Below are positions 30,845 through 39,000 of a stretch of DNA of 64,000 nt, piece after piece. Position 1 is the first letter of the stretch. Each line of letters starts with the position of its first letter. The position numbers were made by a program, and so were the translations under genes. The DNA lies in assembly GCF_002874965.1 (NCBI RefSeq), contig NZ_CP025624.1, forward strand, positions 5,580,001-5,644,000, in the 5' to 3' direction. A model generated the notes under the pieces. It was not told the origin of the DNA. It saw nothing but the letters and a program-made list of their open reading frames with translations, and did no database searches. The DNA is from Pseudomonas sp. NC02 (lineage in GTDB: Bacteria > Pseudomonadota > Gammaproteobacteria > Pseudomonadales > Pseudomonadaceae).

Positions 30845-32235
30845 CGTTTGGTCGCTCGCACAAGCAGTTGCTCGAGCAGCTTCAGGCCCAGGTCGATTTC
30901 CGGGTAGCTGATTTCCAGCGACGGTGCCAGGGTGATCACGTTCTTGTAGTAGCCGCCCACGTCGAGGATCAGGCCGAGTTTCTGACCGTCAACCACCATG
31001 TCGCCCTTCATGCCTTCCTCGACCATGTAGTCCAGGGTCGCCTTGTCCGGAGTGAAGCCGTCCGGGCCGCAGATTTCGCAGCGCAGTGCCAGGCCCAGGC
31101 CGTCGACGTCGCCGATGATCGGGAAGCGCTTTTGCAGCTCTTGCAGGCCGGCCAGGAAGTATTTGCCCTTGGCCATGACCATCGCGCCGTAGTCGACTTC
31201 GCTGGTCATCTTGAACATTTCCAGGCCTACCGCGGTGCCCAACGGGTTGGACGCGAAGGTGGAGTGGGTGGAGCCTGGCGGGAAGATCTTAGGGTTGATC
31301 AACTCTTCCTTGGCCCAGATGCCGCCCAGCGGGTTCAGGCCGTTGGTCAATGCCTTGCCGAAGACGATCACGTCCGGCTTGACGTCGAAGTGTTCGATCG
31401 ACCACAGCTTGCCGGTACGCCAGAAGCCCATCTGGATTTCGTCGACAACCATCAGGATGCCGTGCTGGTCGAGGACCTGCTTGAGCTCGCTGTAGAAGTT
31501 CATCGGCGGGATCACGTAGCCGCCGGTGCCCTGGATCGGCTCGACGTAGAAGGCGGCGTATTCGCTCTGGCCGACTTTCGGGTCCCACACACCGTTGTAT
31601 TCGGTTTCGAACAGACGGGCGAACTGCTGCACGCAGTGGCTTCCGTATTCTTCCTTGGTCATGCCTTTAGGGCCGCGGAAGTGGTACGGGAACGGGATGA
31701 AGTTGGCGCGCTCGCCGAAGTGGCCATAGCGACGACGGTAGCGGTAGCTCGAAGTGATCGACGAAGCGCCAAGGGTACGGCCGTGGTAGCCGCCTTCGAA
31801 GGCGAACATCAGGCTCTTGCCGTTGGTGGCGTTACGCACCACTTTCAGGGAGTCTTCGATGGACTGCGAACCGCCCACGTTGAAGTGCACACGACCGTCG
31901 AGGCCGAATTTTTTCTTGGCGTCGACTGCAATCATTTCCGACAGCTCGATCTTGCCTTTGTGCAGGTACTGGCTGGCGATTTGCGGCAGGGTGTCGATCT
32001 GCTGTTTCAGCGCGTTGTTCAGGCGCGGGTTGGCGTAACCGAAGTTAACGGCCGAGTACCACATTTGCAGGTCGAGGTAAGCCTGGTCTTCGGTGTCCCA
32101 CACGTAGGAGCCTTCGCAGCGGCTGAAAATGCGCGGCGGGTCGATGTAGTGAACGGTGTCGCCGTAGGAGCAGTACTTGGCTTCTTTATCCAGAAGAACC
32201 TGGTCTTCTGCGGTAGCGATGCGGATATCAGACAT
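30841..32235 (-). CDS. Class III PLP-dependent aminotransferase
   Basis: A 464-residue fold-type I enzyme. It shows NVGGSQSIEDSLKVVRN near 120, the GGYHGRT PLP-phosphate segment near 150, VEPIQGTGG near 230, the aspartate pair in MVVDEIQMGFWRTGK near 260 (Asp holding the pyridine nitrogen), and the Schiff-base lysine in VIVFGKALTNG near 290. Such enzymes move an omega-amino group (diamines, beta- or gamma-amino acids), and a few are phospho-lyases or epimerases. The operon also has a phosphatase, so the substrate may be derived from a phosphorylated precursor. It overlaps both neighbours (8 and 4 bases). Confidence 0.85.
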   Translation of the reverse strand: MSDIRIATAEDQVLLDKEAKYCSYGDTVHYIDPPRIFSRCEGSYVWDTEDQAYLDLQMWYSAVNFGYANPRLNNALKQQIDTLPQIASQYLHKGKIELSEMIAVDAKKKFGLDGRVHFNVGGSQSIEDSLKVVRNATNGKSLMFAFEGGYHGRTLGASSITSSYRYRRRYGHFGERANFIPFPYHFRGPKGMTKEEYGSHCVQQFARLFETEYNGVWDPKVGQSEYAAFYVEPIQGTGGYVIPPMNFYSELKQVLDQHGILMVVDEIQMGFWRTGKLWSIEHFDVKPDVIVFGKALTNGLNPLGGIWAKEELINPKIFPPGSTHSTFASNPLGTAVGLEMFKMTSEVDYGAMVMAKGKYFLAGLQELQKRFPIIGDVDGLGLALRCEICGPDGFTPDKATLDYMVEEGMKGDMVVDGQKLGLILDVGGYYKNVITLAPSLEISYPEIDLGLKLLEQLLVRATKR

Positions 32236-32938
32236 GGTGGAAGAGTTCCTGATTGTCGGAAGAGGTGCTGAAGGAGGTGGCGTTGGCGGCGATGCCCTGA
32301 GGCAGCTTGGCCAGCAATGCCGGCAGTTCGGCGAAGGTGTCGAACCGCGCGTAAGGGATGTTGTTGGTTTCGCAGTAGTCGGCCAGGCTGGCCTTGGCGA
32401 AGACGAAGTCGGCGGTGGAGGCCACGCACATGTCGGACTTGCCGTCGCCGATCACCAGCACGCGCTTGTTGCGCGGCGTGGACTTGCACTTGCAGTTGCC
32501 GGAGGCGGCACGGCAGGCGTCGCTGGCATACGGGAAGTCGATGCGCCAGCTGTTCTGGTCGACCTGGCGCAGGCGGTTGGCGAGGATCGGCAGCAAGGTC
32601 ACGTAGTTGCGCGACAGAATCCGCGCGATGCCTTGTTCGATGCCATCGCTGACCACTTCAATGGAAGCGCCCAGGCCCATGACGTGGTCGACGAAGTCCG
32701 GGAAGTCCGGATCGATCTCGACGCTGTCGAAATACGCCAGCAACTCGGCCGGGGTCGCCTTGATCAGCGCCAGTTGACGGCTCAGGCATTCGCGCGAACC
32801 GATGTGCCCATCCAGCCATTCCTGCTCGATGGTTTCCCACTCGGGGCCGGCGAAGCGTTGGAGGACGTTGTCGATGACGTCGGTAGGAGTGATAGTCCCG
32901 TCGAAGTCACACACGATATGCCAGTGGATCATCTGCAT
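32228..32938 (-). CDS. MtnX-like HAD-IB phosphatase
   Basis: A 236-residue HAD-superfamily phosphatase related to MtnX/phosphoserine phosphatases. Motif I is CDFDGTIT near residue 10 (Asp nucleophile and acid), motif II VVSDG near 95, motif III lysine in the CKCKSTPRNKRV segment and motif IV IGDGKSDMC near 165. An insertion with four cysteines (CRAASGNCKCK) could bind metal. It is the first gene of the six-gene operon, 45 bases downstream of a sigma54 promoter match. Substrate unknown. Confidence 0.82.
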   Translation of the reverse strand: MQMIHWHIVCDFDGTITPTDVIDNVLQRFAGPEWETIEQEWLDGHIGSRECLSRQLALIKATPAELLAYFDSVEIDPDFPDFVDHVMGLGASIEVVSDGIEQGIARILSRNYVTLLPILANRLRQVDQNSWRIDFPYASDACRAASGNCKCKSTPRNKRVLVIGDGKSDMCVASTADFVFAKASLADYCETNNIPYARFDTFAELPALLAKLPQGIAANATSFSTSSDNQELFHHV

Positions 32939-32982
32939 TTACCTATGAAGTAGGAACGCGCTGTTGCGCTTGCAGGGGATAG

Positions 32983-32998
32983 AGCATGGAGTGTGCCA
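32983..32998 (-). promoter_or_regulatory. Sigma54 promoter of the six-gene operon
   Basis: Read on the minus strand, TGGCAC-ACTCC-ATGCT agrees with the -24/-12 consensus TGGCAC-N5-TTGCW at all but one position, with GG and GC ten bases apart. It is almost identical to the gltI promoter in this window. It is placed 45 bases before the phosphatase start and points into an operon whose last gene is a sigma54 activator. Confidence 0.75.
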
Positions 32999-33060
32999 AG
33001 TGCCACCAACCCCTGTTTTCAAAGGGTTTGGCGGGTATCGGCGTGTGGTTGTGTCGGAAC

Positions 33061-33088
33061 TTGCTACAATTTTTGTAGCTTGCTACAA
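33061..33088. promoter_or_regulatory. Triple half-site element, candidate enhancer for the operon's regulator
   Basis: Three copies of the heptamer GCTACAA/TTGTAGC in alternating orientation: GCTACAA 33063-33069, TTGTAGC 33073-33079, GCTACAA 33082-33088. They form two overlapping palindromes with 3- and 2-base spacers. The element lies 63-92 bases upstream of the sigma54 -24 box, an enhancer distance, and also upstream of the divergent MipA-like gene. Binding by the operon's regulator is inferred. Confidence 0.6.
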
Positions 33089-33161
33089 CCTAGATGAGTG
33101 CTTGCCTAAGGCAGGGCGTTTGCGCGTTCATGCGCGCATGTTCACAAAAGGAAATGGCTCC

Positions 33162-33932
33162 ATGTTCAGGGTTACTTTTGCTGTATTCACCGGCTTGCTG
33201 GGGCTGTGGGGCGTTTGCGGCGCTGCGCTGGCGGACGGAATTACCGGTGAAGCCGGCGCAGGCGTCAGCTATCAGCCCCACGATCCGACGGGCAGCCGCT
33301 ACGAAACGCGGCCGATCCCGTATTTCGACCTGGATTGGGGGAGTGTCAGCCTGGGTACCGACGATGGGCTGACCTGGAGTGCCCTGAATACCCATGGCTT
33401 TACTGCCGGGCCTTACATCAACTACTTGCCGGGGCGGACGGCCAATGGGTCGCTGCGGGGCTTGCGTGATGTTTCGGATATGGCCGAGATCGGCGGCTTC
33501 ATCCAATACGCTCCGGCTGAGTTCTGGCGGGTGTATGCGCAGGTGGGCCAGGCCGTGGGCGGGGCGCGTGATCAAAGCGGCGTGGTGGGCAAGCTCGGCG
33601 GCGAGTTGGGTTATCCGTTGGGGAGCGGCATTATCGGCAGCACCGGCTTGATGGCGCACTTTGCCGATGCCCGCCAGGCGCAGACGTTTTTCGGGGTGGA
33701 TGCCAATGAGGCTGCGGCCTCGGGGTTTCGGCCGTATAACGCCAGTGCCGGGTTTCAGAACCTGACGTTGACGCAGAGTTTTGAGTTTCCTTTGGATGCG
33801 AAGTGGTCGCTGTTGACCAGTGCCAGTTGGATACACCTGGTGGGGTCAGCGGCCAATAGCAGCATCGTCAAGGAGACCGGGGATGTGAATCAGGGGCAGG
33901 TGCAGACGGCCATCAGCTATAAGTTTGATTGA
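33162..33932 (+). CDS. MipA/OmpV family outer-membrane protein
   Basis: A 256-residue exported protein. It has a signal peptide (MFRVTFAVFTGLLGLWGVCGAALA, cleaved near residue 24), then a beta-rich mature part with GAGVSYQP near 30, YEVRP-like YETRPIPYFDLDW near 45, the FTAGPYINY segment near 80, and a C-terminal strand ending in SYKFD. The MipA family includes the scaffold of murein hydrolases and OmpV-like porins. The start at 33162 opens the signal peptide behind AAAGGAA; ATG 33138 is possible in frame. It is divergent from the six-gene operon and shares its control region. Confidence 0.8.
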   Translation: MFRVTFAVFTGLLGLWGVCGAALADGITGEAGAGVSYQPHDPTGSRYETRPIPYFDLDWGSVSLGTDDGLTWSALNTHGFTAGPYINYLPGRTANGSLRGLRDVSDMAEIGGFIQYAPAEFWRVYAQVGQAVGGARDQSGVVGKLGGELGYPLGSGIIGSTGLMAHFADARQAQTFFGVDANEAAASGFRPYNASAGFQNLTLTQSFEFPLDAKWSLLTSASWIHLVGSAANSSIVKETGDVNQGQVQTAISYKFD

Positions 33933-33967
33933 AGCAACAGCAAAATCAAAGGCGGGCACGCTCCAAA

Positions 33968-34067
33968 TGTGGGAGCGGGCTTGCTCGCGAAGGTCGTTAA
34001 CGATGACTCGGGCATCCTGATTCAACGCGGCGCCCTCTGGTTCTTCGCGAGCAAGCCCGCTCCCACA
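33968..34067. repeat. REPIN B (inverted REP doublet)
   Basis: Same family as the doublet at 25282-25381: GAGCGGGCTTGCTCGC at the left and GCGAGCAAGCCCGCTC at the right, with a matching GGTCGTTAACGATGA loop block. The flanks CGGGCACG(C/G)TCCAAA and GCTTTTGCTT(C/T)TAACACTCA are also shared, so the repeat unit exceeds the REP pair. Confidence 0.88.
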
Positions 34068-34135
34068 TAAAGCGGCTCTGCTTTTGCTTCTAACACTCAG
34101 GTCGGCTGCTTTTGATTTTTATCTGACAGCCCCAT

Positions 34136-34789
34136 TCAGCCCTTGGCCTCACTGATAATCTGCCGAATCGCCCCGACAAACGCCTCAGCCGGCTGCCCAC
34201 CACTCACCGCGTACTGATCGTTGAACACGATGGTAGGCACAGAAGTCACCCCGCGAGACACCCACAACTGCTCCTGCTCCCGCACCTCGGCGGCATATTC
34301 GTCCGAAGCCAGAATTTCCTCTGCCCGCACACGGTCCAGCCCAACACCCTCGGCAATCCCCGCCAACGTCCCGTGATCAGACGGATCCTGCTGGTCAGTG
34401 AAATACGCCTTGAACAATGCTTCCTTGAGGTTGTACTGCAACCCCTCAAGCCCCGCCCAATGCAACAGGCGATGCGCATCAAACGTGTTGTAGATACGAC
34501 TCTGCCCGTCCGTACGAAACGCAAACCCCAACTCCGCCCCCATATCACGAATCCGCGCCCGGTTAGCCTGGGACTGCTCAGCCGTGGAACCGTACTTTTC
34601 AGTGATGTGCTCGGTAATGTTCTGCCCTTCGGCAGCCATGTTGGGGTTCAGCTCAAACGGCTGGAAATGAATCTCGGCCTGCACCTCCGGACCCAGTTGG
34701 TCCAGGGCCTCGGTCAAGCCACGCAGGCCAATGATGCACCAGGGACACGACACGTCGCTGACGAAATCGATTTTCAGGGGAGTACTCAT
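34136..34789 (-). CDS. DsbA-family thioredoxin-fold oxidoreductase, FrnE-like
   Basis: A 217-residue cytosolic protein with the DSBA/2-hydroxychromene-isomerase fold. The CPWC redox motif is near residue 15 in DVSCPWCIIG, followed by FQPFELNP near 42, an alpha-helical insert, and the cis-proline loop GVTSVPTIVFN near 180. No signal peptide, so it is not a periplasmic DsbA. FrnE-like proteins act as disulfide isomerases or reductases under stress. It is probably monocistronic. Confidence 0.88.
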   Translation of the reverse strand: MSTPLKIDFVSDVSCPWCIIGLRGLTEALDQLGPEVQAEIHFQPFELNPNMAAEGQNITEHITEKYGSTAEQSQANRARIRDMGAELGFAFRTDGQSRIYNTFDAHRLLHWAGLEGLQYNLKEALFKAYFTDQQDPSDHGTLAGIAEGVGLDRVRAEEILASDEYAAEVREQEQLWVSRGVTSVPTIVFNDQYAVSGGQPAEAFVGAIRQIISEAKG

Positions 34790-34851
34790 GACTAGGCAAC
34801 CTCGCTGGCATTAAACGCCGGAAAGGTCCCACGATACACCCCGTCAAGCCC

Positions 34852-35871
34852 TTACAAAACCTTCGCAGGCACCACCGGGTCGATCTGCGCCCAATGCGCC
34901 GCATCCTGCCGATGCGCTTGCAAGTAGGGCAAGACCGCCGCCAGCAACGGCGCCTTGAACGCCTCCTGGAAACGATGGGCCAGCCCCGGAATCAGCCGCA
35001 GCTGGCTGCCCTGGATATGCGCCGCCAGGTGCACCCCATGCATCACCGGCAACAACGGATCGGCCGTGCCATGCACCACCAGCGTCGGCACCCGCAGTTG
35101 ATTGAGCAACGGCACCCGGCTCGGTTCGGCAAGGATCGCCATGATCTGGCGCTTCACACCGTCAGGGTTGAACGCCCGGTCGTACGACTGCGCCGCCTGC
35201 TGCAACAGCACCTTGCGGTCATCCTTCACATAAGGACTGCCCAGCGCCGCCAGCAGGTCGGCCTGTTGTTCCAGGGCCACTTCACGATTGGGCGCGCTGC
35301 GGCGCGACAACAGTTGCACCAGCGCCGCACTCGGTGCCGGCAGGCCTTCGGCGCCGGAGCTGGTCATGATCAGCGTCAGGCTTTCCACTCGTTGCGGCGC
35401 CATGGCCGCCAGGTGCTGGGCGATCATGCCGCCCATGCTCGCGCCCAGCACGTGGAATTGCTGAATGTGCAAGCCGTCCATCAAGCCCAGTGCGTCATCC
35501 GCCATGTCGGTCAGGGTGTAGGGCGCCGCCACCGGCAGACCGAGCTTGTAGCGCAGCACTTCAAAAGTCAGGTTGGCGCTGGCCGGTGCCTGGCGCCAGG
35601 TGGACAGCCCGACATCACGGTTGTCATAACGAATCACCCGAAAGCCCTGCTCACACAGGGCCACCACCACTTCGTCCGGCCAGTGGATCAACTGCCCGCC
35701 CAGGCCCATCACCAGCAGCAAGGCCGGGTCGGAGGCACGACCAATGCTCTGGTAGGCCAGGCTCACCTGTTCCAGATCAACCCGTTCAGTCGGGACATTC
35801 ACATCACATCGAGAAGCCGCAAAGGACGGCAGGCCGAATAACAGAGCGGCCATGAAAAACAACACGCGCAT
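34852..35871 (-). CDS. Exported alpha/beta hydrolase
   Basis: A 339-residue serine hydrolase with a signal peptide ([18 protein letters not shown], residues 1-18). The elbow GASMGG near 127 carries the nucleophile; [11 protein letters not shown] near 260 carries the acid; PGLAHRFQE near 290 the histidine. The [12 protein letters not shown] segment near 82 resembles esterases of the RdmC/aclacinomycin methylesterase group. The start at 35871 begins the signal peptide; a frame extension to 35940 adds a second hydrophobic stretch and is less likely. Substrate unknown. Confidence 0.8.
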   Translation of the reverse strand: MRVLFFMAALLFGLPSFAASRCDVNVPTERVDLEQVSLAYQSIGRASDPALLLVMGLGGQLIHWPDEVVVALCEQGFRVIRYDNRDVGLSTWRQAPASANLTFEVLRYKLGLPVAAPYTLTDMADDALGLMDGLHIQQFHVLGASMGGMIAQHLAAMAPQRVESLTLIMTSSGAEGLPAPSAALVQLLSRRSAPNREVALEQQADLLAALGSPYVKDDRKVLLQQAAQSYDRAFNPDGVKRQIMAILAEPSRVPLLNQLRVPTLVVHGTADPLLPVMHGVHLAAHIQGSQLRLIPGLAHRFQEAFKAPLLAAVLPYLQAHRQDAAHWAQIDPVVPAKVL

Positions 35872-36074
35872 GAAAAACACCGAAACGCAGAACCCCAGTA
35901 GAGCGCGAGTCTGATGAACTTTGTACAAGCGCGCTGCCACAGTTCAGTGACAGTTTGATGAAGGGCGCCCAACGGTCATCCGCGTATCTATCTATCACCT
36001 CACGCCCTGGCCCCGCCTTTTTAATGGTGCATTCACCGGCAAGCCCGGTCTCACCAGAGCATGAACACACCATC

Positions 36075-39000
36075 ATGAGTGACCTCACCCTACTTCCCCC
36101 GTCTGCCACCCTGAGCGACTTCGCCTCACCGTCGCTTCCAGGCCAGGCCCGCCTCCAGGACCAGAGCCTGTCCCTGCAAGCCTCAGCGCGCTGGCGCGAA
36201 AGCCAACAGGAACTGCATCAACTGATTGCCCAGGCACCCGGCGTGCGCGACTCCATCGAACAATCGCTCACAGAGCATTGGCAACTGGGCGCCGCACCGG
36301 TCGGCCTGGGTTTTCTCAAGACCGAAGATCACGACGAGCACTTCGTCAGCCTGGTGGATGCCTGGGGATTTATCTGCCAGTTTCCAGACATCTCCCCCAC
36401 CCTGGATGCCCGCAGCACCGTGGTCGGCCTGGCGTCCCACCGCCTGTCAGCCCTCACGCCCGTGCAATTGCTCAAGCGGCTCCAGGCACTGGGCCTGGGG
36501 AAACTGCTCAGCGCCCGCTGGGAAAACTATTGGAGTACCCGGGCGCCGGGTACGCCGTTGTCCCGTCGCGAGCGGGCGGCACAACTGTACTGCCAGCATT
36601 TCGAGGCCTGCGGGCAATCGGCCTATGCCCAGGGAAGGCTGGGTGCCCAACAACTGATCTCGTTGCAGACAGTGCTCAACCCGGTCACCACCCCCAATGG
36701 CGTACGCCCCGTCGAGACCTGCCAGCTGGCGTTGCTGCTGCCCGACCAGAGCAAGGTCAAATTGGCTGGCGCCTGGGTCATCTCCGTGGGCCAGGAGCCG
36801 CTGTTGACACAAACCCTGTACCTGCCCTGCCGGCAACCCGGCGTGATGGTCTTCAGCCAACGCCGCGACATGGAGCAGTGGCTGGTCGCAGCGCATCAGC
36901 AACTGATCCCGCCGGACGTCGCGGCTGACGCTGTCACCGTCGAATACAGCTCGCGCACCGAACCCCTGGAGCACGGCATTCTGGACCTGCTGTCGCACCT
37001 GCACGCGGCTCAGTTGGAAAGCCTGCGCAACCGTCATCGCAATGGCAGTGACCTGGCCCGTTACGCCAGCCATGCCCTGGATGATGCCGACCGCCTGGAC
37101 AGCCAGCGCCGGGAAATCCCGATGCTTATCGCACCGCATCAACCGGCAGCTACGCCCGGCCCGGACGCTGACGACCTGCCTCCTGCCCTGCCCTTCGGCC
37201 ACCTCAGCGCCGACATTGCCCTGGGCCAGCGCTGGGCCGCGATCAGGCTGCAACGCAGCTCACTGGAACGCTTCCTGGGCGATGGCCCTGAGCAAACCGC
37301 CCGGCTGGCGCAGTTGAAGGGTTTGATGCAAGCGCTGAAAGACGCAGAGCAGGCCGGCAATGATGCCGCCAGCGGCCTGCTGGCAAAAAAAGCCGCCTTC
37401 GATCAACTTGAGCTGCGGCAAAAACCCAATCCGGACTATGACGCGCTCTACCAGGCGCGGCTCGCCGCCCTGCGCGCCGAGGGCGCCATCCAGCATGCGC
37501 TCCAGCAGATCAGCGATGAAGAACACGGCCTGCTCCTGGCCGTCACGGAACACCCCGCGGCCCCGGAACGCCGCCCGGCTGTCGCGGTGACCCGCCTGAT
37601 CCTCTCCAGCCGTGACCCAAGGGAAGGTTCCGAGGAGCTGACAGGCCTGTTGCTCATCACCCAGACCAGCGCGCTGACCTCTTCGGCGCCCCACAGCCTG
37701 TTGCTGTACTGGCCCGGCAATGCAGGCGGCCTGCAGCGTTTCGAATCCCGCCAAGCCCTGGAACACTCGCTGTTCAAGCTGTCGAGCGAAGCGCAGGACG
37801 TCACCCTGCAATTGTCGCTGCTGACCGGCGACCCGATTGAATACTCGTTGCAACAGCAGCTGTACGCCAGCGAACAACAGGCGTATGCGCTGATCTCCCT
37901 CTTCCCGGTGCCTCCGTTCGGCCAGGAGCGAACCGAAGGCCTGGACAAACTCAAAGAACAAACCCTGTTTACCCTGCAAACCCCGGTGTGCCTGGCGCGG
38001 GAACTGGCGTATGGACAACTGCTCGAGCAACAACGCAGCAGCACCCTGGCCGGGGCACTGCCTGGGGAGTTGAGCCAGTTGCCGGCAGATGAACGCCTGG
38101 CGCTCAAGCACCTGATACACGCGCAGATCAGCGCCCTGCATCGCTCGCAGCAATTGCTCGAACGCGAGCTGGAACCTTTCGACGATTTCGGCCAGCGCCG
38201 CCTGGACCAACGCCTGCGCGAAGACTTCCAGCTTGAACACACCTGGTCGGTGCAACTGGACCTGCCCGATACGGTCAGCCAGGAGCGCGAATACCTGTCC
38301 GAATACGCGGGCCCGGGTACACCGTTCAAGTATGTGACGGTGCCCAGTGCCCGCCGCAGCACCCTGTCATTGTTGCAACTGGCCCAGCAAAACATCGACC
38401 CGACGCTGGCCCAGCGCCTGACCTACATGAAGCTCGATGTCTCCGGCCCCAATGCCCCTGAAACCACCCGGCTGACCACCGGCCTGTCCCTGGAATACCT
38501 GAAGACCCTGGTCAAGGAGCTGGACCTCGCCGGGGCCTACGAAAGCTTGATCACCCGCACCTTCCTCGGTGATCCCGCGGCGGCGCCTTTCACCACGCAG
38601 CACCGTCGCGAATGCCTGACCGAGCCCCTGCGCCTGATGCTCATGCTGCAAGGCAAACGCGCGCGGGCCCTGGGGCGAGTCGACGACAACGATCTGCGGC
38701 TGCTGAGCATAGCCATCGACGCCGACAACGCGGATGCCTGGCAGGTGGAAGACAAGAAAATCGTGCTGCTGCCGGCCACCCTGAGTGCGGGCGGTGAAGA
38801 TACCGACTTCGGTCCGACCACCCTGTCAGGGGTCACCTTCATCCAGGAACAAATCTCCGGCACAACCCTGCTGTACCTGCCAAACAGCCCGGACAACCAG
38901 GACCTGCGGCGCTACCCGAGCCTGGAACTGGCCCGCAAGGCGCTCTACGACCTCAGCCTGGTCAGCGGCATGAGCGCCTACCTGGCCGGCCTGGCCATCA

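Noticed and set aside
33030..33060. A second sigma54 promoter for the MipA-like gene (TGGCGGGTATCGGCGT)
   Set aside because: The GG and GC elements are not ten bases apart, so the invariant spacing fails.
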